A program made the position numbers and the translations under genes. Positions 1 through 8,117 of a stretch of 39,957 nucleotides of DNA are shown here, piece by piece. Position 1 is the first letter of the stretch; every line of letters starts with the position of its first letter. This DNA is from Lautropia sp. SCN 69-89 (GTDB lineage: Bacteria > Pseudomonadota > Gammaproteobacteria > Burkholderiales > Burkholderiaceae_E): contig MEED01000066.1 of assembly GCA_001724855.1 (NCBI GenBank), forward strand, positions 1 through 39,957, written 5' to 3'. The notes beneath the pieces are model-generated. The model was not told the DNA's origin. It made no database searches and worked only from the letters and a program-made list of their open reading frames with translations.

Positions 1-267
1 GTAGGCGGCGTCGTAGAGCCGCTCGGTGATGCCCGCGCGGTAGGCGAACTGGCCCATCAGCACGAACAGCGGCACCACGCTCAGCCCGTACGACGAGAAT
101 TGCTCCCAGACGTTGGTCGACAGCAGGTGGGTCGCGGCGGGCACCGACAGCAACCAGGCGTTGCCCAGCACGCCGGCGAGCAGCATCGCGAAGCCGATCG
201 GCATGCCGAACAGCATCAGCGCGAACATGGCAACGAGGCCGATGACCGCGATCGTGACCGGATCCAT
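1..267 (-). CDS. dctM: TRAP transporter large permease DctM, N-terminal part (cut by window edge)
   Basis: The reading frame opens with ATG at 267 and runs off the left edge with no stop, giving the first 89 residues. These are hydrophobic and start MDPVTIAVIGLVAMF, with a GMPIGFAM segment typical of the DctM/12-TM subunit of tripartite ATP-independent periplasmic transporters. DctM forms the inner-membrane translocation channel driven by the sodium or proton gradient. It follows dctQ by only 5 bp, and dctP and the ubiD-like gene lie upstream on the same strand, so all four are probably cotranscribed. The identification rests on the N-terminal sequence plus the DctP-DctQ-DctM order. The substrate cannot be read from this fragment. 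Confidence 0.88.
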   Translation of the reverse strand, partial: MDPVTIAVIGLVAMFALMLFGMPIGFAMLLAGVLGNAWLLSVPAATHLLSTNVWEQFSSYGLSVVPLFVLMGQFAYRAGITERLYDAAY

Positions 268-272
268 CGTCG

Positions 273-800
273 CTACCGTTGCGTCGAATCCGGCACGGCA
301 GGGCGGCCCTGCCGTGCGGCGCTGCGCAGGCGCGCCACCGACTTCACGAACTCGACCAGCAGCGCGAGCGCCAGCCCTGCGGCGCCGGCGGCGACCACGT
401 AGACCCACGGATAAACGATAGCCTTGAGCGTCTCCGACAGCGAGCCCGTTTCCTGGAGCACCCGCCCGTAGCGCGCCAGTTGCCAGGCGACCGCCGCGAA
501 CAGCAGCAGCGCGAGCAGGCTGGTGACCAGTTCGATCGCGGCGCGCGTGCGGTCCTTCAGGCGCGTGGTGAGCAGGTCGATCGCGACGTGGCCGCGGTGC
601 ACCTGCGTGTAGCCGAGCGCGAGCGCCATCGCGGCTGCCGACAGCCAGCCGATGATCTCGTACGACCCGGCGACCGGCCGGCCCAGCGCGCGCAGCGCCA
701 TGTCGCCGACGGTGAACAGCATCATCGCGATCAGGGCGAGGCCGGCGGCCCAGGCCAGCGCCCCGTTCACGGACTCGCTGAGCTTCTCGAGCAGGCGCAT
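273..800 (-). CDS. dctQ: TRAP transporter small permease DctQ
   Basis: This 175-aa integral membrane protein has four hydrophobic stretches, near residues 13-35, 48-65, 90-110 and 130-150, the usual topology and length for the DctQ small subunit. DctQ pairs with DctM in the inner membrane and is needed for transport, although it does not form the main channel. The family-typical pattern of a first helix followed by RPVAGSYEIIGW and then VHRGHVAID is visible. The charged tail is longer than the last helix requires. The gene lies 72 bp after dctP and 5 bp before dctM, which supports a single operon. Confidence 0.9.
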   Translation of the reverse strand: MRLLEKLSESVNGALAWAAGLALIAMMLFTVGDMALRALGRPVAGSYEIIGWLSAAAMALALGYTQVHRGHVAIDLLTTRLKDRTRAAIELVTSLLALLLFAAVAWQLARYGRVLQETGSLSETLKAIVYPWVYVVAAGAAGLALALLVEFVKSVARLRSAARQGRPAVPDSTQR

Positions 801-872
801 GCGCGGTTCAGCCGCCGGTGGCCCGGCCGGCCGCGGCCATCGCAGCGAACCTGTCCTGCGTGCGCGCGCCGG

Positions 873-1916
873 TCACTGCTTTGCGTACTGGTCGCGCAGT
901 TCGCGCGCGCGGGCAAGGTACTTCGCGGCTGGCAGCCCCTTGGCGGCCATCTCCTTGACCCATTCGTCTTCCATCGGCTTGAGCTTCGCGTCCCAGGCCG
1001 CGCGCTCCTGCGCCGACAGCGGCACGATCTGCAACTGGTGCTCCTTCTTCGCCCATTCGAGCGCTCCGCCGACGTTCTGCTTGTCGTGATACTGGCCCGT
1101 CCAGACGGCCATCTCGGGCCCGAGCTCGTCGATCACCTTCTTCACGTCGGCGGGCAGTGCGTCGAAGCGCTTGCGGTCCATCACGGCCGCGAAGGTGACC
1201 ACCACGGTCGGATAGTCGGTGACGTACTTCAGCGTCTCGGCCAGCTTGAAGTCCTGCAGCACTTCACGCGAGGTCATCGTTCCGTCGATCACGCCGGTCT
1301 GCACCGCCTGCGGCACCTCGGGCATCGGCATGCCCACCGGCGCGGCGCCCAGCGCCTTGAGCACCGGCACACCGGTGCCGGCGGCGCGCAGCTTCATGCC
1401 GGCGAGCTCGCCGGCGCTTCCGGCGCGCTTGCGCGACTGGATGTAGCCGGGCTCGGTGGTGAACATCGCGATCACCTTGAAGTTCTCGTATTCCTTCGGC
1501 TGGAACTCCTTCGTGAGATCCCACAGCACGCGGCTGGCCACCGTGGCGTTCGGGAAGCCCAGCGGCAGCGACATGCCGGAGGTGAGCGGGAAGCGCCCGG
1601 GGTCGTACGACGGCGCGCCCAGCCCGATGTCGGCGACGCCCTTCGAGACGCCGTCGTACATCTCGCGCGCACCCAGCAACGTGCCGGCCGGGAAGGTCTT
1701 GACCGCGACCTTGCCGTTGGTGCGTTTCGACAACTCCTCGGCCCAGTGCGCCATCTGCTTGCCGGGAAAGGTGCCGGCCGGTGCGAAGAACGCATAGGTC
1801 AGGTTGACCTCGGCGGCGCGGGCGGCCAGCGGCGCGGACACCGCGATCGCGGCGGCGACCAGCGAAGGAACCGCGCGTATCAGCGCGCGACGTGCAGACG
1901 ACGGGATGGGGTTCAT
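873..1916 (-). CDS. dctP: TRAP transporter periplasmic substrate-binding protein DctP
   Basis: The product is a 347-aa secreted solute receptor. It has an N-terminal signal peptide (basic n-region, a hydrophobic core near residues 18-32, and an AARAAE cleavage region). The mature part begins VNLTYAFFAPAGTFPG, as in DctP/SmoM-family receptors. The family's conserved region is seen as MKLRAAGTGVPVLKALGA, whose arginine normally salt-bridges a substrate carboxylate, followed by an MPEVPQAVQTGVIDG stretch. DctP receptors capture organic acids in the periplasm and deliver them to DctQM. The gene starts 9 bp after the ubiD-like stop, so the ligand may be the acid that the decarboxylase uses. That link is inference from context. 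Confidence 0.92.
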   Translation of the reverse strand: MNPIPSSARRALIRAVPSLVAAAIAVSAPLAARAAEVNLTYAFFAPAGTFPGKQMAHWAEELSKRTNGKVAVKTFPAGTLLGAREMYDGVSKGVADIGLGAPSYDPGRFPLTSGMSLPLGFPNATVASRVLWDLTKEFQPKEYENFKVIAMFTTEPGYIQSRKRAGSAGELAGMKLRAAGTGVPVLKALGAAPVGMPMPEVPQAVQTGVIDGTMTSREVLQDFKLAETLKYVTDYPTVVVTFAAVMDRKRFDALPADVKKVIDELGPEMAVWTGQYHDKQNVGGALEWAKKEHQLQIVPLSAQERAAWDAKLKPMEDEWVKEMAAKGLPAAKYLARARELRDQYAKQ

Positions 1917-1925
1917 GGTTTCACC

Positions 1926-3341
1926 TCACTGTTGTCGGGCCGAAGCCGTTGGCGGAATCACCAGGTCGAGGCCGTCGAGGCCCGTCGGCCGCACTTTCGC
2001 GCGGTCGTAGCCGGGCGTGTGCGGAAACGGACGCGTGGCGTCGAAGCCGACCTTGGCGCCGAGATAGTCGGGAAACGAAGGATTCAGGCCGTGTCCGAAG
2101 ACGTTTTCGACCACCATGATGCCTTTCGACGGATCGAGGCGGGTGGCCATGGCCCACTCGATGTCGGCGGGATCGCGGATGTCGACGTCGTCGTCGACCA
2201 CGGTGACCATCTTCAGCGGCGGGAACGCGGCGAACGCCGCCATCAGCGCCTGCTTCGCCCAGCCGGCGCGCTTCTGGGCGATCTGCACGATCGCGTGGTA
2301 GAAGCCGCAGCCGCCGTGCGAGAAATAGACATCGGTGACGCCCGGTACCTGCCTTTGCAGCAGCGCCAGCACGTTCGCTTCGCCGAGCAGCCCGACCGAA
2401 TTGAACACCTCGGCGCCCGAAAGGATCGTCTGGAACACGGGCCGCCGTCGGCGATGGATGCGGAGCACGCGCACCAGCGGACGCGGCGCGACCGTCGCGT
2501 AGTAGCCGGTAACCTCGGCGAACGGACCCTCGTCGTGCAACTCGCCCGGCACGATCTCGCACTCGAGCGCAAACATCGCGTGCGCGACCATCTCCACCGG
2601 CGAGACGGTGCCGCGTACCAGCTGCAAGGGCTGGCCGTGGAACTCGCTGGCGATGCCGAGTTCGTCGGTGTCGATCGGCGCGGCCTCGGCGGGCGTGGCC
2701 GCCGCGAAATGCAGCCCGGGCCCTACCCCGACGTTCAGCGTGAACGGCAGCGACTGCCCGAGACGCGCCGCCTTCGCGAGGTAGGCCTCGAGGTGCCGAC
2801 CCGCGTCGATGTTGACGGCAAGCCGGTTCTTGCCGATCACCATGAACCGCTGGATCGAGGCGTTGCGCACGCCGGTTTCGGGATCGCGCGCGATGACCAC
2901 CGCGGCGTCGAAGTAGGGGCCGCCGTCGCGCTCGGCGTGCACCGGCGCCGGCAGCTTCGACAGATCGACGTCGGGTTCGGTGACCTGCAGCACCGGCCCG
3001 TCGTCGACGACGACCGGCTCGACCGGGCGCTGCTGCCAGTTGCGGATGCACTGGGAGACGTGCTGCGGCAGCGAGTGCTCGGGCAGGCCGAACAGGTCAG
3101 CGAGCAGCTCGCGCGACCAGTACAGGCCGGTGAAGACCGGATGGCGGCTCCCCCTGACCTTCTCGAACAGCACCGCCTGCCCGCGGCCCTCGAAGCACGC
3201 GGCGATCGACGCCAGTTGGTGAACCGGGTCGACCTCGGAGCGCACGCGCACCAGCCGTCCGCGGCGATCGAGCGTGCTGATGATCGCGCCGAGATCGGCG
3301 ACGACGGGCACGCCAGACACGCCGGACACCTTGCCGGGCAT
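1926..3341 (-). CDS. UbiD-family (prenylated-FMN) decarboxylase
   Basis: This 471-aa protein belongs to the UbiD/Fdc1/AroY family, which uses prenylated FMN to decarboxylate or carboxylate unsaturated and aromatic acids. The catalytic triad of the family is visible: Arg165 in ASIQRFMV, and Glu271 and Glu276 in EGPFAE followed by VTGYY, with the five-residue spacing known from Fdc1. The length matches the family. The start ATG at 3341 gives MPGKVSGVSG and is preceded by GGAGGA on the minus strand. It is the first gene of a run with dctP, dctQ and dctM, unlike housekeeping ubiD, which normally lies with quinone genes. A catabolic role on an imported carboxylate is therefore more likely than ubiquinone synthesis. 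No ubiX-type prenyltransferase is present here, so cofactor must be supplied from elsewhere. Confidence 0.88.
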   Translation of the reverse strand: MPGKVSGVSGVPVVADLGAIISTLDRRGRLVRVRSEVDPVHQLASIAACFEGRGQAVLFEKVRGSRHPVFTGLYWSRELLADLFGLPEHSLPQHVSQCIRNWQQRPVEPVVVDDGPVLQVTEPDVDLSKLPAPVHAERDGGPYFDAAVVIARDPETGVRNASIQRFMVIGKNRLAVNIDAGRHLEAYLAKAARLGQSLPFTLNVGVGPGLHFAAATPAEAAPIDTDELGIASEFHGQPLQLVRGTVSPVEMVAHAMFALECEIVPGELHDEGPFAEVTGYYATVAPRPLVRVLRIHRRRRPVFQTILSGAEVFNSVGLLGEANVLALLQRQVPGVTDVYFSHGGCGFYHAIVQIAQKRAGWAKQALMAAFAAFPPLKMVTVVDDDVDIRDPADIEWAMATRLDPSKGIMVVENVFGHGLNPSFPDYLGAKVGFDATRPFPHTPGYDRAKVRPTGLDGLDLVIPPTASARQQ

Positions 3342-3389
3342 GGTCTCCTCCAGGTTGTCGTTGCGCCCCCAAGAGCGGCGCGTGCGCGG

Positions 3390-4784
3390 TCACCGGGAGG
3401 AGCGATTGTTTGCGTGCATGGTAGTGGATGCGTCGGCAGGTGTGAAGTGCGCGCCGCCGTACGGTGCGGCGCCGGCTTCGGCGAGCGGAACGCGCACGCA
3501 CGCCACGGTGCCGCCGCCGTCGCGCGCCGCGAGGTCGACGCTCCATCCGTTGGCATCGGCGAGCTGGCGAACGATGGCCAGGCCCAGCCCGCTGCCGCCG
3601 GTGGCGCTGCTGCGCGAGGGCTCGAGCCGGTGGAACGGCCGGAACACCGCCTCGCGTTCCGATTCCGGAATGCCCGGCCCGCGGTCGAGGACGCAGATGT
3701 CGACGCGACCGTCGACGAGACGATATTCGATGTCGATCGGCTGTCCGCCGCTGTAGCGCAGCGCGTTGTCGACCAGGTTCGCCAAGATGCGCTTGAGCGC
3801 CAGCGGCTTGGCGCGCACCCGGCAGTCGGGCCCCTTGCGCCCGTGGATCTCGGCGCCCTCGTGCGCCCGTTCGCCGGCGACCTCGGCGAGCAGGTCGCAC
3901 AGGTCGAACTCGATCGACTCCTGCTCGGCGAAATCGCGGCTCACTTCGAGGCAGCGTGCGATCAGCTCGTTCATGTCGTCGACGTCGCGCATCACGCGCT
4001 CGAGCAGGTCGCGATCGGGCTTCTCCGACATCATGCCCAGCGCGAGCGAGATGCGCGCCAGCGGCGTGCGCAGGTCGTGCGAGATGCCGGCCAGCAGGGT
4101 GGTCCGGTTGGCGAGCAGCTCCTGAACCTGCTCTCCCATCCGGTTGAACGAGCGCGCCAGTGCGGCCAGTTCGGCGGGCCCGGACTCCGGCAGCGGATCG
4201 GGACGCCGGCCCTGGCCCACGCGCTGCGCGGCCAGCGCCAGTTGCGACAACGGCGCGATCAGCCATTGCGCCAGCCATCCGGAAGTGATCAGCGCAACCA
4301 CCGTGCCGACCGTCAGGATCAGCATCATCGCCAGCCAGGGCTGGACGTCGACCCGGCTGGCCGGAAAGCCCACGCGGACGATGTCGCCGTCGATCGGCAA
4401 GTCGGCCCAGTACCACTCCTCGCCGTCGCTGGCGCGGCTGGCGAGCAACTCGATGCGCTGGTCGAGCCGGGCACCGAGCGCGGTTTCGAGCAGCCGGAAG
4501 TAGGGCAGTTGCCGCGGGAAGGCGCCTGCCGGGCCGCGCGGGTCCTGCACCTGGAGACGGTGCACGCGGAAGATCCGCTCCTGGAGCCAGACGCGCTCGT
4601 CGACCGGCTCCGACACCCATGAGCGGGCAGTGTCGATCATCAGCGCCGCGAGGTCGCTGGTGGCGTGGCGACCCAGCGGCATCAGCGCGAACCAGGTGAT
4701 CACCGTGATGGTGAACGCCTGGAACGCGAACGATACCAGCGCGATCACCAGCGTGGCGCGGCCGAACAGCGTGAGCGGGCGCAT
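3390..4784 (-). CDS. EnvZ-like sensor histidine kinase
   Basis: A 464-aa membrane-bound kinase. A transmembrane helix near residues 9-35 and a second near 150-172 bracket a periplasmic sensor of about 115 residues, followed by a HAMP linker. The H-box SHDLRTPLARI places the phospho-accepting His at 236. The ATPase part shows an N-box (NLVDNALRYSG), a G1 box (DRGPGIPESE) and a G2 box (GGSGLGLAIV). This architecture is that of EnvZ. The ATG at 4784 overlaps the regulator stop codon by one base (TGATG), which indicates translational coupling. The gene ends 48 bp before the ubiD-like start, so the pair may sense or control the acid-uptake operon next to it. The ligand is unknown. Confidence 0.93.
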   Translation of the reverse strand: MRPLTLFGRATLVIALVSFAFQAFTITVITWFALMPLGRHATSDLAALMIDTARSWVSEPVDERVWLQERIFRVHRLQVQDPRGPAGAFPRQLPYFRLLETALGARLDQRIELLASRASDGEEWYWADLPIDGDIVRVGFPASRVDVQPWLAMMLILTVGTVVALITSGWLAQWLIAPLSQLALAAQRVGQGRRPDPLPESGPAELAALARSFNRMGEQVQELLANRTTLLAGISHDLRTPLARISLALGMMSEKPDRDLLERVMRDVDDMNELIARCLEVSRDFAEQESIEFDLCDLLAEVAGERAHEGAEIHGRKGPDCRVRAKPLALKRILANLVDNALRYSGGQPIDIEYRLVDGRVDICVLDRGPGIPESEREAVFRPFHRLEPSRSSATGGSGLGLAIVRQLADANGWSVDLAARDGGGTVACVRVPLAEAGAAPYGGAHFTPADASTTMHANNRSSR

Positions 4785-5485
4785 CAGGGCCTGGCGCCCG
4801 GCGAGAACAGGTAGCCCTCGCCCCAGACGGTGCGCAGGTAGATGGGGTGCGCGGGATCGGGCTCGATCCTGCGGCGCAGCCGGGTGACGCGCACGTCGAC
4901 CATGCGGTCGAACGGCGTGCGCTCGTAGCCCTTGAGCAGCTCGACCAGCGCGTCGCGGCTGAGCACGCGATCGGGATGCTCGAGCAGCACTTCGAGCAGC
5001 TTGAACTCCGCACCCGAGATCTCGACCTCCTGGCCGTTGCGGGTGAGCCGGCGGGCTTCCAGGTCGACCTCGAAGGGGCCGAAGCGGCGCAGTCGGCCCG
5101 CGGGTGCCGGCGCGGCGCGTCGCCGCAGCACCGCCGCGATCCGTGCGAGAAGCTCGCGGTGGCTGAACGGCTTCGGCAGGTAGTCGTCGGCGCCGACCTC
5201 GAGCCCGACGACTCGGTCGATCTCCTCGCCGCGCGCCGACAGCATGATGATCGGCGGCGAGCCCTCGGCGCCCAGTGCGCGCGCCAGCGACAGGCCGTTT
5301 TCGCCGGGCAGCATCACGTCGAGCAGGATCAGGTCGACCCGGTGGGTCGCGAGATGGCGCTTCATCGCCGCGCCGTCGGGCACGCCGACGGCGTCGTAGC
5401 CGTTGTCGACGAGGTAGCGCACGAGCAACTCGCGCAAGCCCTCGTCGTCGTCCACCACCAGTATGCGACCGCGGCCACCGGCCAT
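4784..5485 (-). CDS. OmpR-family response regulator
   Basis: A 233-aa two-domain DNA-binding regulator. The receiver domain begins ILVVDDDEGLREL, with acidic pocket residues at 12-13 and the phosphoacceptor Asp56 in LLDVMLPG, and carries the conserved Lys in YLPKPF. The C-terminal half is a winged-helix OmpR/PhoB domain ending in LRTVWGEGYLFSPG. I chose the ATG at 5485 because it directly precedes the receiver fold and has a GGGGGTG ribosome-binding site. The frame stays open upstream, but that extension has no homology-like content. It is the partner of the kinase encoded immediately after it. Confidence 0.93.
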   Translation of the reverse strand: MAGGRGRILVVDDDEGLRELLVRYLVDNGYDAVGVPDGAAMKRHLATHRVDLILLDVMLPGENGLSLARALGAEGSPPIIMLSARGEEIDRVVGLEVGADDYLPKPFSHRELLARIAAVLRRRAAPAPAGRLRRFGPFEVDLEARRLTRNGQEVEISGAEFKLLEVLLEHPDRVLSRDALVELLKGYERTPFDRMVDVRVTRLRRRIEPDPAHPIYLRTVWGEGYLFSPGARP

Positions 5486-5500
5486 GGCGCCACCCCCTGA

Positions 5501-5516
5501 AACAACTCGTAACAAA
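5501..5516. promoter_or_regulatory. Candidate OmpR-type tandem binding site
   Basis: Two similar hexamers, AACAAC at 5501-5506 and AACAAA at 5511-5516, lie exactly 10 bp apart, one helical turn, in the 108-bp gap between the divergent regulator gene and the sulfur-oxidation genes. OmpR-family dimers bind direct repeats with this period, so this could be an autoregulatory site. With only two short half-sites the match could be chance. Confidence 0.3.
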
Positions 5517-5593
5517 CGCGGGCCGGCGGCAACACGCCGGAAACCGGTCACGCCTAGTCTGTGCCATGACCCGTCGAAAAACCGGAGGGGCCG

Positions 5594-5934
5594 ATGAGAG
5601 CGCGCGCGATTCTCCTGATTTCGATCATCTTTGCAGCAGGCTCGGCGGTGGCCGAGCCGATCGGCATGCGCGCGAAGGGCGGCCACCCGGAGTACCTGTT
5701 CCTCGAGAAGGCACCGCGTGCCGAGGTGCAGGACACGGCCCGCAGACCGCCTTCACGACGATGGGCAAGCAGGCGGTCTACCGCCACATGGAGCCCATTC
5801 GCCTGATGGCGCCGTGCCTGCCCTGCCACGGCAAGGCCAAGGGCGAGCCCGACATGCTCGGGTATTCGAAAGACGGACTCGAGGCGGGCGACCTCATCGG
5901 CCTGATGAGCGTCACCGTCGCGGTCGACGACTGA
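5594..5934 (+). pseudogene. DUF3365/Tll0287-like haem protein, frame-shifted and shortened
   Basis: An ATG at 5594 encodes a clear signal peptide (MRARAILLISIIFAAGSAVA) and about 25 mature residues. The frame then changes near 5728-5745, and the homologous-looking remainder continues in another frame. That remainder contains CLPCHGKAKG and GYSKDGLEAGDLIGLMSV and stops at 5934. The CxxCH followed by GY...GDL.G..SV resembles the end of DUF3365 haem-binding sensor or cytochrome domains. Such domains usually have about 100 more residues between the signal and the haem motif, so this copy seems internally shortened as well as frame-shifted. If the shift is a sequencing error, the product would be a periplasmic mono-haem protein of about 113 aa. 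It heads the sulfur-oxidation gene run. Confidence 0.6.
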
Positions 5935-5960
5935 TTCCACTCCTGCGAGGAAGCACCACG

Positions 5961-6593
5961 ATGAAGATGTGTTCCCTGATTCCGCGAAAGGCCGCCCTGT
6001 GCGCGGCCGTCGCGCTCGCCGGCCTGGCGCCGGGGGCACTGTCGCAGGCGCGCGCGCAGGCGCAGGCGCCGACACCCGAGATGGCCGAGATGCGACGCGG
6101 CATGGAGCTGATGCAGAAGCAGATGGCGGTCATGACGCCCGAACTGGTCGAGAAGGCCAACGCGTTGTCGCCGCAGATCAAGCAGTTCCTGATGAAGGTG
6201 GCACTGAAGCATCCGCGCCAGAGCGACCGGCTGACGCTGCGGCAGGTCATGCAGGAGATCCTCGCCGATTACCAGTCGGTGGCCGGAGCCATCGCCGTCG
6301 ACAACGGCGAGCTGGCGGCCGACGCTGCCCGCCGCATCGCCAACCACCGGCTGCCGCGCGGCGGGATGCTGCCCTACCTGCCCCTCGAAATGGTGACGAA
6401 CCAGGCGCTGTCGGTGCTGCCGGCGATGGAGGAAGCGGTCGAGGGCGGCGCGCGAAAGCTCGCCGAGGCCGCCGAGAAGGGCGACATGGTGGCAGCGGCG
6501 CAGCACTTCGGGACGGTGACCTCGGGTTGCGTGGCCTGCCATGCGCATTTCAGGGGACAGCCGGGCACGTCGCCGCGGGTGCGCGCGCCCTGA
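5961..6593 (+). CDS. Periplasmic c-type cytochrome, cytochrome c'-like
   Basis: A 210-aa secreted protein with an N-terminal signal sequence (cleavage probably near SQARAQA, residues 28-34). It is helix-rich, with a single haem-attachment motif, C190-V-A-C193-H194, close to the C-terminus. One haem at the end of a predicted four-helix protein resembles cytochrome c' and cytochrome c-556 types, although overall similarity is not obvious by eye. It starts 26 bp after the DUF3365-like remnant and is followed by the outer-membrane protein and soxXA, so it may carry electrons to or from the Sox proteins. That role is inferred from its location. Confidence 0.75.
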   Translation: MKMCSLIPRKAALCAAVALAGLAPGALSQARAQAQAPTPEMAEMRRGMELMQKQMAVMTPELVEKANALSPQIKQFLMKVALKHPRQSDRLTLRQVMQEILADYQSVAGAIAVDNGELAADAARRIANHRLPRGGMLPYLPLEMVTNQALSVLPAMEEAVEGGARKLAEAAEKGDMVAAAQHFGTVTSGCVACHAHFRGQPGTSPRVRAP

Positions 6594-6642
6594 CGAAGCT
6601 TCGATTCAGCGCGACGACGATCGCGCATAGGGGGAGACACGG

Positions 6643-8103
6643 ATGAAGATCGATCTGAAGAAGGTGGCCTGTCGCACCGCTGCGGCCACGGCACTGTCAT
6701 CGGGTGCCGCAGCGGCGCTCGCGGCCGACTGGGTGATGCTGCAGGCGATGGAGCCGCCGACTGCCACGCACCGGGTGTTCGGCGTGGTGCAGGCCTCGTA
6801 CACGAACTTCTTCGGCTGCGACAAGCTCGAGGGCATGCGCGACGTCGGCCCGAACCGCTTCTCGCTGCTCAACGGGAGCTACAACGGCAATTGCCGCGTC
6901 GGTCCGGAACTGCGCGACAGGCAGTCCGACTTCAACCTCGACAACCTCGGCTTCGGAGCGCGCGGCAACCTGATTCCGTCGCGGATCAACTACTTCCTGA
7001 TGGCCAACGCCGGCATGAACGGCGCGACCTACGATCCGCTCGACACGAAACGCGCGCGGCTGATCGGCGTCACCGACGCCACGATGACCTTCAGCTACGT
7101 GCCGGGCGTGCGAGTGCGCGTCGGCCTGATGAAGAAGCCTGGCCCCGAGGAGATCTACCAGGGCGCGGACGCGATCAACTACATCTGGCCCACCGATTTC
7201 ATCGCCCGCGTGCAGCTCGAGCGCTTCGTGCGCACCAACACGAAGGGCACGAAGCCGATTCCCGGCCAGAGCGACGGCACGCCGTCGTTCTCCGGCTACG
7301 ACAGCGATCTCGGACGCGACTGGGGAGTGCAGTTCTTCGACGCGTTCAAGGCCGGCAAGTGGACCCACACCTACGCCGCGATGATCGGCCAGGGAAGCGG
7401 CGTGCACGACCTGAGGGACTACAACGGCTCGAAGGACCTGAACCTCTACTTCTCGTCCGAGTACGACCTGCCCGGCGGCATGGGGCCGAACAAGCATGGC
7501 GTGAAGCTCTACGCGTATCGCCAGAGCGGCACGCGCAACTTCGAGATCACGCCCGACGGCACGCTCAGCGACGACTTCGACTTCACCCGCCACGGATTCG
7601 GGGTGAAGGCGCTGGGCGAGATCTTCGGCGCGGGTCGCGGCCGCCATCGGCTCGGCGCCGAACTGATGTACGCCAACGGCATGGTGTTCTACACGCCCAC
7701 CGGCAACGTGATCGACGAGGCCTTCGGTGGGCAACTTCAGATCGCCGCCGAGAAGGGCAACAAGGCGCGCGGCCTCACGCTCGACTACGGCTACTACCTG
7801 AATGCGACCTGGGACTTTTCCGTGCGCTACTCGCTCAACGACGAGCTGTACCGCACGCTGGGCACGCCCACCTGGAATCGCGCCGACTACCGCAAGATCA
7901 AGGGGCTGACCTTCGGCGTGAACTACCGCTACAACCCGAGGACGCGGCTCACCGTGAACCTGGAGCTTCGCGACGTGAAGGCGCCGAACGACGTCTACCT
8001 GGGCGGCACGGCGGCACTGCGCGAGATCCAGACCAGCAACGCCCGCATCGTCTCCGATGCCGTGGGCGCCCGCTTCGGCGTGCAGCTGACCTACAGCTTC
8101 TGA
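6643..8103 (+). CDS. Outer-membrane beta-barrel protein (porin-like)
   Basis: A 486-aa protein with a signal peptide ending near AAAALAA (residues 20-28) and many alternating, aromatic-rich short segments. It ends in GVQLTYSF, and the terminal phenylalanine is the outer-membrane assembly signature. This marks it as a beta-barrel protein, plausibly a porin. I do not recognise a named family with confidence. Two cysteines in the N-terminal part (FFGCDKLEG and GNCRVG) are unusual for a porin and could form a disulfide. It lies between the first cytochrome gene and soxX on the same strand, 14 bp before soxX. It may therefore admit thiosulfate or another sulfur compound to the periplasm; this is inference. 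Confidence 0.7.
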   Translation: MKIDLKKVACRTAAATALSSGAAAALAADWVMLQAMEPPTATHRVFGVVQASYTNFFGCDKLEGMRDVGPNRFSLLNGSYNGNCRVGPELRDRQSDFNLDNLGFGARGNLIPSRINYFLMANAGMNGATYDPLDTKRARLIGVTDATMTFSYVPGVRVRVGLMKKPGPEEIYQGADAINYIWPTDFIARVQLERFVRTNTKGTKPIPGQSDGTPSFSGYDSDLGRDWGVQFFDAFKAGKWTHTYAAMIGQGSGVHDLRDYNGSKDLNLYFSSEYDLPGGMGPNKHGVKLYAYRQSGTRNFEITPDGTLSDDFDFTRHGFGVKALGEIFGAGRGRHRLGAELMYANGMVFYTPTGNVIDEAFGGQLQIAAEKGNKARGLTLDYGYYLNATWDFSVRYSLNDELYRTLGTPTWNRADYRKIKGLTFGVNYRYNPRTRLTVNLELRDVKAPNDVYLGGTAALREIQTSNARIVSDAVGARFGVQLTYSF

Positions 8104-8117
8104 CGGAACGCATCCCG

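Noticed and set aside
279-4622. A 1447-codon open frame on the plus strand
   Set aside because: It is antisense to dctQ, dctP, ubiD-like and kinase genes, all with strong motifs. Its composition is Arg/His/Gln-rich, as expected for a GC-rich shadow frame.
5728-5745. Programmed frameshift in the DUF3365-like gene
   Set aside because: No slippery heptamer followed by a strong structure was found, and a central part of the protein is missing as well.
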